Origin: Gnetum montanum
Taxonomy: Eukaryota > Streptophyta > Gnetopsida > Gnetales > Gnetaceae
NCBI GenBank assembly: GCA_015680685.1
Contig: MNCI01027012.1
Span: forward strand, 237,004 to 301,003
DNA: 64,000 bases
Reading direction: 5' to 3'
Both the position numbers and the translations under genes were made by a program. Below the pieces are notes generated by a model. The model worked only from the letters and a program-made list of their open reading frames with translations, searched no databases and was not told where the DNA came from. Positions 1 to 11,110 of this stretch are shown here, in pieces; the stretch's first letter is position 1; each line of letters begins with the position of its first letter.

Positions 1-2
1 CG

Positions 3-2536
3 TTGTTTAAAGTACAAACTAAGACTTAACCCAAAAAGTGTGTCTTTGGCGTCAAAACAGGAAAAATGCTCGGATTCATAGCCTCTGAAGCAGGGATACG
101 AGTAGACCCCGATAAAGTTAAAGCCATAACAAATCTGAAACTCTCGAGCAACCTTACCAAACTCCAAGGCCTGCAAGGTAGACTACAATTCATCAGGCAC
201 TTCGTAGAAAAATTAACGGACAAAATCAGACCTATGAATCATCTGTTACGTAAAAATGCCCATTTTGAATGGACTCCGCAGTGCCAAGAAGCATTCGAAA
301 ACATCAAAACAGCACTTGCCCGACTGCCTACGATTTACCCGCCCCAAAACAACAAACCGTTTTACATCTACCTTTCCACTTCGGAATCGTCCATCGCGTC
401 TATGTTTTGCCAAAAACAAGATGACGGAACCGAGGTCCCTGTATACTACTTGAGTCATGCCTTAGTTGCCCACGAAAAGAAGTACAACGACATGGAGAAG
501 TCATGTTTAGCTTTAGTCTTTTCTCTAAGAAAATGGTGACATTACCTCTTCCGTAATCAAGTCTACATAATCTGTAAGGATAATGTACTGAGAGCTATAG
601 CAGGGAACATTTATGAAACTAGTTGAATAGCCTGGTGGAAAGCCATGATAGCTGAGTTTGACCTATACTACGTAGCGCAATCATTAGTCAAGGGTCAAGC
701 CATAGGAGATCAAATGGCCACGTCACCAATGCATGATCAAGCAACCATAGACCTAGAATTCCCAGATGAGAACATAAACACCATAGACATAGTGCCCCAA
801 GATTATGACGTCATCCTAAACTTTGATGGAGCATCCACCTCTCGAGGAGGAAGTGTGGCCGCTGTCATCACCTATCCCTCCGGGGAGATCTGACCCTTTG
901 CCTACCGCTTCAACTTTCATTGTACGAATAACATAGCAGAGTACAAAGGTCTCCTTAGAGGCCTCGCGACCACGCTGGCTTCAGACATCACACGGCTTGT
1001 AGTCAGAGGGGATTCACAACTAGTCCTAAACCAAGTCACAGATGTCTACACATGTAAAGCTCAACATTTACAACCATACTGCGATTTGGCGAAACACTTA
1101 ATAGGGCACTTCGAAAGTACGGAGGTGCAACACATTTCCAGAAACGACAATACTATTGCAGATGCATTAGCAACCTTAGCATTAAATATCTCTCCTGACA
1201 TGTTTCACACGTTGTCGACCTCCATAACCAGTTGCGCTGAACCAATCACTGACACCCTTAACACGTTGTTGATTGCATTTGTTAGTACAACACACGTGAT
1301 AGAATGGTACGATGACATAAAAGAATACTTTCTACACAGTGAAGCACCACGACATCTAACGAATGCGCAAAAGGATGCCGTACGAAAACGTTCTAGGCAA
1401 TACACCCTCGTAGGGGACACACTATGTCATTGATCCTACGAAGGCATATTGCTAACATGCGTTAGTAGCAATGACGCCCAAACAATAGTTGAACAAATAC
1501 ATGAGGGGCTATGCGGAGGACACATAGCACCAAAAGCCATGGCCACGAAAATAAGACGATTAGGCTATTATTGACCGCATATGGAATATGACTGTCTCTC
1601 CAAGGTTAAAACATGCGACACTTGCCAAAAGCATAGTAACCTAATCCACGTCTCACCGAACGAGTTGCACACAGCGCAAATCACATGGCCCTTCCAAAAA
1701 TGGGGATTGGACCTTATCAGCCCGATAACACCCTCATCTTTGGTAGGGCATGGTTTCATCATAACAGCCACTGAATATTTCACGAAGTGGGTAGAAGTTG
1801 TTCCCCTCCGAAAAACCACATCTAAACACGTGTGTAATTTCATCCTTGAAAACATAGTAACCCGTTTCGGCATTCCCATGACAATTATCACTAATAACGG
1901 GCCATAGTTTAGCAGTGCCAAAACCCAAACTTTTTGTGACAGTCTAGGGATCAAACACTCATTTTCCTCCCCTTACTACCCTTAGAGAAATGGGCAAGTA
2001 GAAGCAACAAATAAGACGATCATTACAATACTTAAGAAAATGCTAACCCAGAGCAAAAGGAAATGGCACGAGCAATTAATCTACGCATTATGGGCATACT
2101 GCACAACACACCGAACGTCAACAAGTAAGACACCATATAGTCTTGTTTACAGTTCAGAAGCTATTTTACCTTTGGAACTGCAGGTACCATCATCACACTT
2201 TCTGGGCTCCTCGACGACGGGCAAAACAATGATTTACGAATTGTTGATCTCGACTCAGTGGAAGAAGAACGTGTGCGCGCCCTCGATCAAATCGAATGGT
2301 ACCAAAAACAGCAATGGCAACGACATCGACATGACATCAACAAGCGCCCTATCAAAGAAGGTGACCTTGTGCTTAAAGCCGTTCGAGAACACTCGGACAA
2401 ATTCTCAGCCAACTGGGAAGGGCCTTACGTAGTCATCAAAGCATTCAACAATGGTGCATTCAAGCTCGCCGACATGGAAGGAAATGACTTTACCAATCCG
2501 ACAAATCATTTATACCTAAAACCGTTCTACGTCTGA
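3..2536 (+). pseudogene. Ty3/gypsy Tat-type pol relic: RT end, RNase H, second RNase H, integrase
   Basis: Retrotransposon polyprotein that would copy RNA to DNA and integrate it; the N-terminal part lies left of the window. Domain order seen: RT connection/thumb (66-330), RNase H up to about 715, an archaeal-type second RNase H (804-1197) with DGAS, NNIAEY, GDSQLV and the final Asp of TIADALA, the integrase zinc domain (1497-1650) with HEGLCGGH and CDTC, the integrase core, and a C-terminal tail with NWEGPYVV ending KPFYV then stop. The second RNase H is the known hallmark of the Tat group of Ty3/gypsy. One frame runs from 66 to about 2230, broken by stops at 537, 624, 891, 1431, 1572, 1905 and 1983; a frameshift follows near 2210-2260. 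In the integrase the second catalytic Asp is Asn (codon 1896-1898), while Asp 1710-1712 and Glu 2001-2003 remain. Inactive copy. Confidence 0.9.
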
Positions 2537-3907
2537 ACACAAACTCAGATACGTGAAAAGTCCCGGAATTACGACTATAAACTGATACCACAGAATAGTC
2601 CTGGATCATGACTTGAAACTGATACTACAATGTCCACAAGGACAATGAACTAGCATCCGTCCGGCATGACAGTAAACTGCCACCATCCTAACCATTCGGG
2701 TCCGCTAAGACTATAAACTAGCTTGTCTCTCCATAGTCCGCTAAGATTAGAAACTGGCAATGTAACGTCTGCCACGATACTAAACAGACAATTTCCAATG
2801 GGTTATGACATAAAACTAACCCATGAGAGTCTGCTAGGACCATAAACTGGCAAGTTCACTTCCGACACATCAATCTGCCGCCATGATCATCCATCAGCTT
2901 CACTACATCGCCCATCATCAATTGCCCTTATCAGTACTGCTATCATCTACATACAGTGCTTGATGTCCTTCAGCATCTATGTTCCATCGGCCGCCGTCTA
3001 AGTCTAAGCTCATCTATTCACTTATGATTTTTCTTGTCTCCTCGAAGTTTTGTTTGCAGGATGACGCCCAGAAGTTTCGCACAAGAATGCATTTCATCAC
3101 GAGTAGCAAGATAAGACAATGTTCACAGCATACTCGGCGAGACTAAATCAAACCATTCACCAGTACATCCCCATTCATTGATAAAATTCCCTATCCTTTC
3201 ACCAGTGCATTTTATTCAACCACACCCTTGACACATCGAGTATATTCAAAACAACGAGCACGTTGTGGCACACTGCAAAACATTACAGTAGTTGCGACAC
3301 ACAGCCTGACACCTGAGCATGAGTACAAGATCAACGTAAAATTCCAAAAAAAAACGAGACCTCTGGCACTTTCCATACAAGCCCCAGGAGGGAAGGTAGT
3401 TGTCTCAAAACCAAGCATTCATGTCCAAACCGGTCAAGAAGCATTCAGTTGCATGGCTTTGGCTCCCCACCAACAGGTTCCCTCTGAACATTAAACATGG
3501 GCCCTATTCTCCCAAAGAATGTAATACACCCTCCCATGGTTTTGACCTCACCAACAAGTTCTCTTAAAAACTAACCAAGAGCCTTATTTCGCCAAAGGAC
3601 ATACATCGCGTGTCTGCACTCCGAATCTGCTAAATCCTGGCTATTGATAAGGATCAGCATGCCACATACCCAAGCATTCCCTATTCACAGCACAATTCCT
3701 CAAGTAGTCGTCACTCCCCACAATCTCTTTCCTCCCACCAGCTACAAATTTTCACTCACCCGATCCCATGTACTAGTGAACAGGGTGCGATGACATCTCG
3801 TCAAGTAGCAGCGGGCAATGTCTTTATCAAGTTGCTTGTGGTGTTTTGCGCTTCTTTGTCGACACTTCTTAGGTTGATTCCTCCAAGCATCAACAAAGAG
3901 GGGCCAA
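2537..3907 (+). other. 3' non-coding spacer of the Tat-type element
   Basis: Non-coding stretch between the pol stop and the 3' LTR. No protein resembling a known family is seen in any frame. It holds a degenerate short-repeat cluster (2571-2856) and ends in a purine run at 3894-3903 that could be the polypurine tract priming plus-strand synthesis. Confidence 0.55.
2571..2856 (+). repeat. degenerate interspersed repeat, core GACTATAAACTGG
   Basis: At least seven imperfect copies of a core close to GACTATAAACTGG at about 2573, 2611, 2668, 2710, 2744, 2807 and 2839, spaced 30-60 bases apart. They lie just after the pol stop. Function unknown; such spacer repeats are common downstream of pol in plant gypsy elements. 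Confidence 0.6.
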
Positions 3908-4052
3908 TGAAACATCACAAAATTCAGAGCTTAGTATTTGTCAGACACCAAGAAGGACCTTGGGACCCACGAACGACATCGGCTGCATGAGATGTAACAT
4001 TCGGCAACCTTGGGGATCGCAACACTTAATTTTCACTAAGTGTGCAGTACCA

Positions 4053-4450
4053 GCGTATACGCCCGGCGTATACGCCCAGAAGTACCAACGTATGCACCCT
4101 GCATGCACGCCTGACACTCCTAGCGTATATGCCCTAGCGTATACGCCCAGCGTGGACATCCGGCCCACACTCCCGGTGTACATGCCTCGCTTGTACGCTT
4201 GACGCCACAGATGCACACGCCCGACGATGAAGTCTCAATGACAGCATGAAGATAACACCAAAGAGCAAGGATTGAAGCAAGTGGACATCCTTCAGCGTAT
4301 ACACCTAGCATCCTCCAGCGTATATGCCCTGCATCCGCCAGCGTATACGCCCAGCACAGCATCTCCACCCAAGTTCACAGACCCGTCTCATTCAGCGTAT
4401 ACGCCTACCTCACACGGCGTATATGCCCAGCGTATACACCCGACATGTAA
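4053..4450. repeat. palindromic array, core GGCGTATACGCC
   Basis: About ten copies of a unit near AGCGTATACGCCC in both perfect and decayed form (for example 4053, 4066, 4136, 4341, 4398, 4430). The core GGCGTATACGCC is a perfect 12-base palindrome and contains CpG. The array lies in the presumed U3, 80-470 bases before the TATA box. Short reading frames across it on both strands are by-products of the repeat. Confidence 0.85.
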
Positions 4451-4794
4451 TATATTGTATTTTTGTAAAGTGTGTGCACCCGGTCAACGCGCCACGTGTC
4501 TCCTAACCCGAGTCTAGCGCAACAACCTATATATAAACCCCGATTTCCCACTTCACAGAGGTCGGCTGGCAAAAATCCCGGAGCACACCAGAGAACATTT
4601 ACGCTGCGCACAAGAGCTGAAACCCTCTTACACTAGAGAGCCCTGTACACCGTACACACAGTCTCTACGCTTCGCCTATCTTGCGAACCAGCCGAGTCAT
4701 TCCTACATACGCTGGGGCTTTTCATCCGCCTTGTGTTCCCTCACAACTACGTTAGACCAGTGCACTGTACTTTGACTCTGTAATACCATTATTT

Positions 4795-4945
4795 ACATTT
4801 GCTGCATAAGATTGTTTACATTTTACAGTTTTACGTCAACTTGGCCCACGCATTCTGTTCACGCCCATTTACGCTCATGCTCTGTTCGCATTTGTTTTAC
4901 GTTGTTTACGCTTTGTTTACGCTCGCTACATCATTTACGCATAAC
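4795..4945 (+). repeat. TTTACGC-rich repeats in R/U5 of the Tat-type LTR
   Basis: Several copies of TTTACGC or close variants (for example around 4868, 4906, 4915 and 4935), with related TTTTACG blocks before them. They lie downstream of the TATA box and so would be transcribed. Role unknown. Confidence 0.55.
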
Positions 4946-5136
4946 CCAGCGTATAGCACTTTGTGTACGCGCGGGGAAATCCTTGTCTGATCCACGTGCG
5001 GACCACCCAAGGTACTCTGCCTTCGTGCATTCCAGCTCGTCCTCAGGTGAAGGCAGGGTCTTCTGTTCTCATCCTGCAATCCCGCGATCTCTGTTTTCCT
5101 TCCAGCTGGAGACCGACGATTTCAGGCGGTACAACA

Positions 5137-5454
5137 GTTACTTTGATTTGAGAGGGATCCTCATCTAAGATAATAACCAAACCATTGTTTAGGTTACCAC
5201 TATAGAAAACGAAATACATAAAGACCCATATCAAAGCATTTCTAAGCATCAAATAACAAATGAAGAAGAAGCCAAAAGGTGGCACAAAAGATAGGGACAC
5301 ACCTCTTACAACAAATGAGAAAAAATGACAAAGTTAAAGAAAACAATAAGAATTCAAATTAGAGTTACTTCCAAAGAAACATGTGAAATATGCATTCAAG
5401 GAAAGTAAATCAATAGTCCTCACATAGCAACTATGTAAAGAAAAGAAAGCCCTC
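5137..5454. other. unassigned sequence before the copia relic
   Basis: About 0.3 kb without a recognisable coding frame. It may be an upstream decayed part of the Ty1/copia relic that follows, but no gag or protease motif is visible. Confidence 0.3.
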
Positions 5455-5978
5455 TTGATCTTCTCCACATGGATCTCATTAGATCTATGCATGTTACCTG
5501 TATAAGAGGATCCAATTATATACTTGTCATGGTAGATGATTGCTTAAGATATATCTAAACATCCAACATGAAGGGAAATGTTGAGGCAACAATCAAATTC
5601 AAGTACTTCTACCTTATCATGAAAAACACTATGGACTTGTCCATTAGAGCCATTAAATTAGATAAAGGAGGAGAGTTCATCAATTAAAAATTCGAATATT
5701 TTTTTACATATCAAGGAATTTTTCATCAAATCACATGTAGATATGGTTAACAATCAAATGGCATTATAGAAAGAAAAAATAGAACCTTGTAAGAAATGGT
5801 GAGATGTCTTTTGAAAAATGCCCAAATTTGTAACAATTTTTGAAGCATGGTCATAAATGTAGCAACCTACATTACCAATAGAATAATTAGTAACATCAAC
5901 AAAGATAAGTCCTCCTATGAACTCTTCTATAGAGAACTTCCAAATATGAAACACATAAGAACATTTGGATGTCATTGT
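5455..5978 (+). pseudogene. Ty1/copia integrase core relic
   Basis: One frame translates into the catalytic core of a Ty1/copia integrase. The first catalytic Asp lies in HMDL, the second region reads LDKGGEF, and the Glu region reads SNGIIERKN, followed by the copia-type tail ending HIRTFGC. Five in-frame stops interrupt it, three of which sit where the family has Gln or Trp (before QSNG, before EMV, after NNF). The frame stays aligned throughout, so decay is by substitution. The relic is cut at 5979 by an LTR of another element, whose insertion is therefore younger. Confidence 0.85.
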
Positions 5979-6852
5979 TGATGAGCAACAAGTAGTCCAT
6001 ACGTCCAACCATATGAATCATAAGCATGCAGTAGTGATTTGGTCAAATTTCATAGACTTAGCTCCTAAGTGTGCCTATAGGCAAAGATGGTGACTTGGGG
6101 AAATGTGATCATTGTCTTTTTAGCTCTCACTTGCGTAGGATCATATTTATGGTTAATTGTCAGCTAAGATATTTTATATTTATTTATATTTTATATCTTT
6201 ATATATTTTATCCTAAGTGTTGAAGTAAAGATAAATGGTTGGTAATTAACTATTTAACGATCTAATGATTCTAAGACTAACTAGCCTAACATAAGTATCC
6301 AAGCCTTCTTGTTGTACACATCCTAAACTCGTATCAATGCTACTTGGTTACCAAGTGTCAATTACTAGGTATACCAAATTGCCACTATTGGGATTACAAG
6401 GCATTAAACAGTATGCATGAAGTGGTCATACTTATGTGTTCATTATTAAGTGCATTAATTGATTTATTAAAATAGGAATGCAAAGTGCATTAATGATAAA
6501 GTTCAAGTAAGAAATGTTAAACTATCCCAAGTATTGCAAGGAATATCAAGAATCTTTTCTTTATTACTAGTTACATTAATGTGTTCAGGTACAAAATGCT
6601 TGAATATGAATCCATAGAATTACTTAAGTTCCTATTGTGGGCATTTAGAAAATATTTTAACTCCAGAGAAAAAAAACTGCAAGAACCTGTCTACACTAAT
6701 AACATAACGTGCCATAAATGTGATGGATATGCACCTTTATATAAGCATAACATGACATTGTGTTGACATATTTTTCCATGTTTCAACAAGGCTACATCGA
6801 TGGGGCTACATTGCTACATTCTCATCAATGCAGTAGTCAACATGATTCATCA
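5979..6852 (-). mobile_element. LTR of Athila-like element E7 (3' LTR, minus strand)
   Basis: 874 bases with the family termini (plus strand TGATGAGCAAC at the left, GATTCATCA at the right). Read on the minus strand it has a U3 with CATCGATG-type motifs, a TATA box around 6735, the R-region match GTACCTGAACAC (about 6583-6594) and the U5 hairpin (6120-6167). The right flank (minus-strand CATGGAGCTA before the LTR) corresponds to the polypurine tract of related copies. The env-like gene in the same orientation lies just to the right, so this is the 3' LTR. It sits inside the copia integrase relic. Confidence 0.8.
6120..6167 (-). ncRNA. U5 stem-loop of LTR E7
   Basis: On the minus strand TTAGCT and AGCTAA flank a loop containing TTAACCATA, with partly complementary inner bases extending the stem. 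It is followed by AAAAAGACAATGA as in related LTRs. Member of the U5 hairpin set listed under the other LTRs. Confidence 0.5.
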
Positions 6853-7064
6853 TAGCTCCATGACTAAGTGAAAACTTCTCCTTGACTAAATAAAAGTAGG
6901 ATCGAGCTTCTTACAAAAATGAAAAGGTATGAAATTATTGACCAACTAACTCTAACTATTGAGCTATATGGAATTATAAAATTGGTATCCAAGACAATAA
7001 AATTAGATACCCTTTACAAAATTGATAATATGATCCCTTTAATTGCTGAAGACGAGACAAAGTT
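6853..7064 (-). other. 3' non-coding end of element E7
   Basis: Spacer between the env-like stop and the 3' LTR. On the minus strand it contains a GAAGTTTTCACTTAGTCATGG stretch that matches the conserved block preceding the LTR in elements A, B and E11 (GAGTTTTCATT then CATGGGGGTA), the likely polypurine tract region. Confidence 0.6.
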
Positions 7065-9960
7065 CAAATAGTGCTAGGAGGTGGAGGCTCATGGGGTGCT
7101 GAAGGACCTTCACTAGGCTTTGATGCACATGGTAGTAGCAATGGTTAAGGCTATCCTACTATGATTGCTACTTTAGAAGGAATTTAGAAAGCATGTAGTA
7201 ATGCTTTCATTTTTTTTCTTTGCTCCATGGATTGTATGTAGTCCATGTGGCTTCATTGATGTGGGTTGGTACAAGGATGTCCCATGGGCAAGACATTGTC
7301 AGGAACAACTCTTTAACATTTACAAACCACACTGTGAATTGTTTACCTTCAATGTTAAACATCTTGATGAGGTTCTATAGTTCGTGTTAATTATTTATTC
7401 TTCTGGTTAAGTCCTCAGCAATTGATTATTGATTAGTGAACCTATTTTTGAGGACCTCAAGCTCTACATTGGTTTTCTCCAACTTTTTCTTGGTCTCTTT
7501 ATGATGCTTGAATTTGACCTCATAGAGGAGGTACGAATTGGTGACTTGCTTCTCTATCTTTGTCCTTAGCCTTCCTATAGTTAGCATAGCCAAGTTTGTG
7601 TACTGGAGGTTGGCGAACTCCATGTATTCTGTCATTGCTTCTATCTGCAACTCCTTCAGGTGGATTTAAGCTTTATTATATGCATTTAGGCCATCAAAGA
7701 TAAATTTTCATACATCATCTATTTGTTGAAGTTGCTGGAATGTTTTGTTCATCTTTGCCTTAGCTAGTTGAATTTCTTTTTCGTTTACTTCTTTAAGGAG
7801 CCCCCCTTGATCCTTGTAGTGATTTTTCATCCTTTCAAATTTTGAGATCTTATTTTTCTAGGTGGCTACCTCAATGGTTATCTTTTGGCAAAGCACCTAG
7901 ACTTTCTCCATAGAGAGATTGCAATTCTCTACTATCAATCTTCTCAAGTCAAGGTTTACCTTGACTAGTTGCTCCTATTGTTGTAATACAAATTCAACCA
8001 TTTGATCCTTCTGTTTCTCTACATTTTGTAGGTGGTGAAGATCCTTGGCAAGGATCAAGTTTTCCTTGCAGACTTGAGCCAAGTCCTTATCGATGTTGAT
8101 TACTAATGCTTTTGATAAGATGACGTTAAATATTGGCATCTCCTTTGCATTCTTAGCCTCTCTTAATTTCTACTAAAACTACTAGAAAGCTTCATCTCTG
8201 CTAAGGTTTAGGCTGAGAATGGTAGGATCAGAGAGACAGGCCTACAACTTTGCAACTTCGATAATCAACTAACATTTTTCAATAGTGGCTACTTCTAGCT
8301 TGGTGTTGGCAATGATTAGCTTGTCCTTTGTCTCTAGTAGCTCTGACTGGATTATTGTGATCTTCCCCAAGAAATCAAAGATCTCCAGAAGTGGTTGCCT
8401 AGTTATCACCATTCGATCTAATGCCTCCTCATGTTGGACAAGACTTAGCCAACTACTTCTCACTCCTATGAAATCTTTTACATCTTTTAAAGTAGCAATG
8501 TTGGGCATGACTGCCACAGGAGTGTTCAAGGCCTTGACCATTTTATTAGTCACCACTTTTGCTATTGTCTACTACTCATGGTACTACATCACAAGCATAG
8601 TCACCTCCTCTTCTTCCTCCAAGCACACCAAAAAAGTTGTAGCATTTCTAGAGATCTCAGGGAATTCTTGTATTCAAAAATGGACACCATAACTTCTTAG
8701 GTGCTTGAATTTGTTCTTGTAAGTGCCTACATGCATTGTGTAGAAAATAGTGGGACAATCTCCTCCATCCAGCTAATGGTTTTGGTAACTTTGTTGAGAT
8801 GACTTAACATTGGTTGGTAGACTAATGGCTCCCTACCAGTTGTATTATCCTAATTTTATTAGAGTAGCTACTTACAAGTTTTTGGATTCTTTCAGTAGTT
8901 GCCCGAGCCTGTGATATGGTCTCACTAGCAGGTGGTTGTGGTGGTTGCTTCTCTTCCATTAGCTTTACGATTGCTTTGTTCTTCATCATCTCCTACCAAG
9001 ATGTAACAAGAGCATGGAGGAATGTGTTGATGACATAATGTGCTATGCCTCCACTTCAGTAGAGTTTTCTAATAAGGCATGGAAAGAGGATTTTCTTTCT
9101 CCTTCACTTAGTTTCTTTGAAGCACTTCTTGATTTTGAGGTAGATGAGTTGAGGAAGGTTGACAAGGAACTTACCACTTAGAGTGGCATACACATGGGTA
9201 GAGAAGGTTGTCACCTTGTAGGGCCTTACTGTAGGATTTAGGGGATAGGCTTCCATCTTGTAGTAAGCGTGCTCCACCATAGTGAGTACATTGTATTCCT
9301 TGTAGTCCACCCCATGGCAATGTTGGACTCATTCTTTCTTTGCTTTGGGATTTGCCTAGGTAGAAATTTTTGCCAATCTTGTTCCCATATCAGGCACATC
9401 GAGGACCTTTACAATGGCTTCAACTAAATAAGAGATGGTTATATCCTTGATCTTGACCATCGAGTCTCCTTATCGGTTATTCCAAAATATGTATGTCTCT
9501 CCCATGTATCATTCTCCACTGGATGAGAGAATGAGTCCCATGGGAGACCCCTACATTTGAGTGTAGGCTTCATAGGGCACCAAGTCCAAGAAGGAACTAG
9601 AGTTAAGTTCTTGGAGAACTAAACTTTAGACCTCCTTAGAATGAATCTCTTCAAGGTGAGCCTTAGTCAATGTGACTTCTAGATTGGGCCTTGGCCTTGG
9701 CACCTCATCTTACTTGGACTGGCCAATTTTTAATATGGAAATTTGGTGAACAAATTCCAATTCAAGCTCCTTTCAAAGAGGTTTTGTTGCATGGGCTTTG
9801 GCCTCCAATTCCTAGGGTTGTTGTGGCTACTGTTGGCCCCTTCTTCCTTGTGGTCACTTCTCCCTTAGTTGTGATGGTCCCTCTACAAGTGCTTCCCTAT
9901 TTGTTGTCATCTATGATTACAAATTTAACCATGGATTAGTAATTAATGCGTAATGATTAG
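7065..9960 (-). pseudogene. env-like / plant transposon protein ORF of element E7, decayed
   Basis: Homologue of the ORFs at 11.1-14.0 and 38.6-41.3 kb. On the minus strand the N-terminal half has a globular region (TYGELTLEER-like block about 9310-9104, then an LPQLIYL motif), similar from memory to the Pfam family Transposase_32 (putative plant transposon protein). The C-terminal half is lysine/glutamate-rich and probably coiled coil (7650-7426, where KFKHHKETKKKLEK matches KFKHHKDTKQKLT of E11). It ends with an EPPPPS motif and a stop near 7065, as in the other copies. Many stops and frameshifts. In Athila elements an extra ORF at this position is called env-like; no signal peptide or membrane segment was recognised, so the function is open. 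Confidence 0.65.
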
Positions 9961-10430
9961 TGCTCTTTGATACGTTTCTCTTTTGGTTAAGTTACACTTA
10001 GGTTAGTTGTGATCATGGCAAATTAATTATTTTATTCATTTAGCACTAGAGTTTGTTTATGAGGTTTAACTTAGTGTAGATGGAAATTTTAATATTATTT
10101 TAATAGTTAAACCTTGTGGAGTTGGAAAAAGTTACCATCATAGGCCATAGGCTTGTGGCCTCCATGATGTAAATCTCACCTCTGATGACCAGAGGGTCAA
10201 AGAATGATGTGAATTGGATAAGTAGTTTGAAAGTTATGGTGCTTGGAAAGTGCTTTGGGTTCCAAAAATTGCAAAAACTCCCTTTGCGATATGAAGAAAA
10301 TGTGAAAAATTGGATAAGTGTTGGTGTATATTTATAGATTTTTGTTAATGCATTGATGAAGATCCAACAACGGGAATGCAGAGACACATTAGGCTGCATC
10401 AACGAGGATGCATTGACATAGCCATTTGAG
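9961..10430 (-). promoter_or_regulatory. internal promoter-like module before the E7 env-like ORF
   Basis: Minus strand: palindrome-related motifs (ATGCATTGAC, GCATCAACG, about 10350-10430), a TATA box (CTATAAATATAC, 10337-10326) and, about 43 bases on, the box GGGAGTTTTT (10283-10274), followed by a long AT-rich leader. The same TATA-to-box spacing recurs in elements E11 and B. The motifs resemble those of the LTR U3 of the same element type. That it drives the env-like ORF is inference. Confidence 0.5.
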
Positions 10431-10720
10431 ACATTTTTCTACAAGGAAGAGTTTGATGATGAAATTGGAGTTCAAAGGAAGCTAGAAAAGCCTAGAATGA
10501 TAAAAAATGATGGAAGATGATTTGAAATCAATTCAGGAAAGGGGATTTAGTATAAATTATTTACCAAGGAGTCTTAAACTAGATGTTTCTTGTTGGAAAA
10601 TAATGGAATTGAATGCAAAATAACTAGAGGATAGGAAGTTTAACGTGAGGAAGAATCACCACTTAATGAGATGGTGAAAAGATAGACCTTGCTTATTCGA
10701 AAATCTATGCCTAGTCAATA
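10431..10720. other. junction between two head-to-head truncated elements
   Basis: No coding frame or LTR end recognised. E7 (minus) is cut off on its 5' side here, and E11 (plus) is likewise cut off on its 5' side. No U3-type palindromes precede the E11 TATA box. The stretch probably contains the breakpoint that removed both 5' halves. Confidence 0.45.
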
Positions 10721-11110
10721 TAGCATAAAAATAGTATAAATATGCACAATCCTCCTTAGAAATTTTCACCTTTGCTCACAAATTTTAAGGGAGTTTTTCA
10801 AATTTTTAGAGCCTATAACATCTCAAAGCCCATAACTTCCTAACTATTTATCTAAAACACTTTGTTCTTCAACCCTGTAGCTATTGAAGGCAAGCTCTTA
10901 GTCGTGGGGGTGACAAATGTGCCATTTTTTACAAAAACTTTTTCACCATTTTTCCAATTCCCAGAAAGGTTTAACTAAGAAATCAACATTTAAACACCAA
11001 ATTATAGAAGTTAAACCTTTCCAACAAGCTCTGGTGATACTTATAATAAAAATTAATTAATAAAATAATCAATCTATCATGGTTCAAACTTAGCCAAGTG
11101 TAACTAATTA
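10721..11110 (+). promoter_or_regulatory. internal promoter-like module before the E11 env-like ORF
   Basis: TATA box GTATAAATAT (10734-10743), then GGGAGTTTTT (10789-10798) about 46 bases downstream, then an AT-rich leader that aligns with the leader of E7 (both contain AGTTAAACC-type and CAAGTGTAACTTA-type blocks). No open frame until about 11111. The spacing is the same as in E7 and B. Confidence 0.5.

Larger units (their letters stand above)
3908..5136 (+). mobile_element. probable 3' LTR of the Tat-type element
   Basis: Placed by a purine-rich tract at its left (AAAGAGGGGCC), a start TGAAACATC, and a right end at ACAACA. Inside are a palindromic repeat array (4053-4450), a TATA box (TATATATAAA, 4528-4537) and a U5-like part with TTTACGC repeats. 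Reading order U3 array, TATA, R/U5 is that of a plus-strand LTR, in agreement with pol. The 5' LTR is outside the window, so neither boundaries nor target duplication can be tested. Confidence 0.5.

Noticed and set aside
3941-4517. Several short frames rich in Tyr/Thr/Pro/Ala on both strands
   Set aside because: Products of the GCGTATACGCC repeat in the LTR U3, no domain.
4797-5168. 118-residue Phe/Ser/Arg frame
   Set aside because: Lies in R/U5 of the Tat-type LTR with TTTACGC repeats, without homology.
9691-9939. 82-residue plus-strand hydrophobic frame that looks like a membrane protein
   Set aside because: Opposite strand of the env-like ORF of element E7, which has homologous copies at two other loci.
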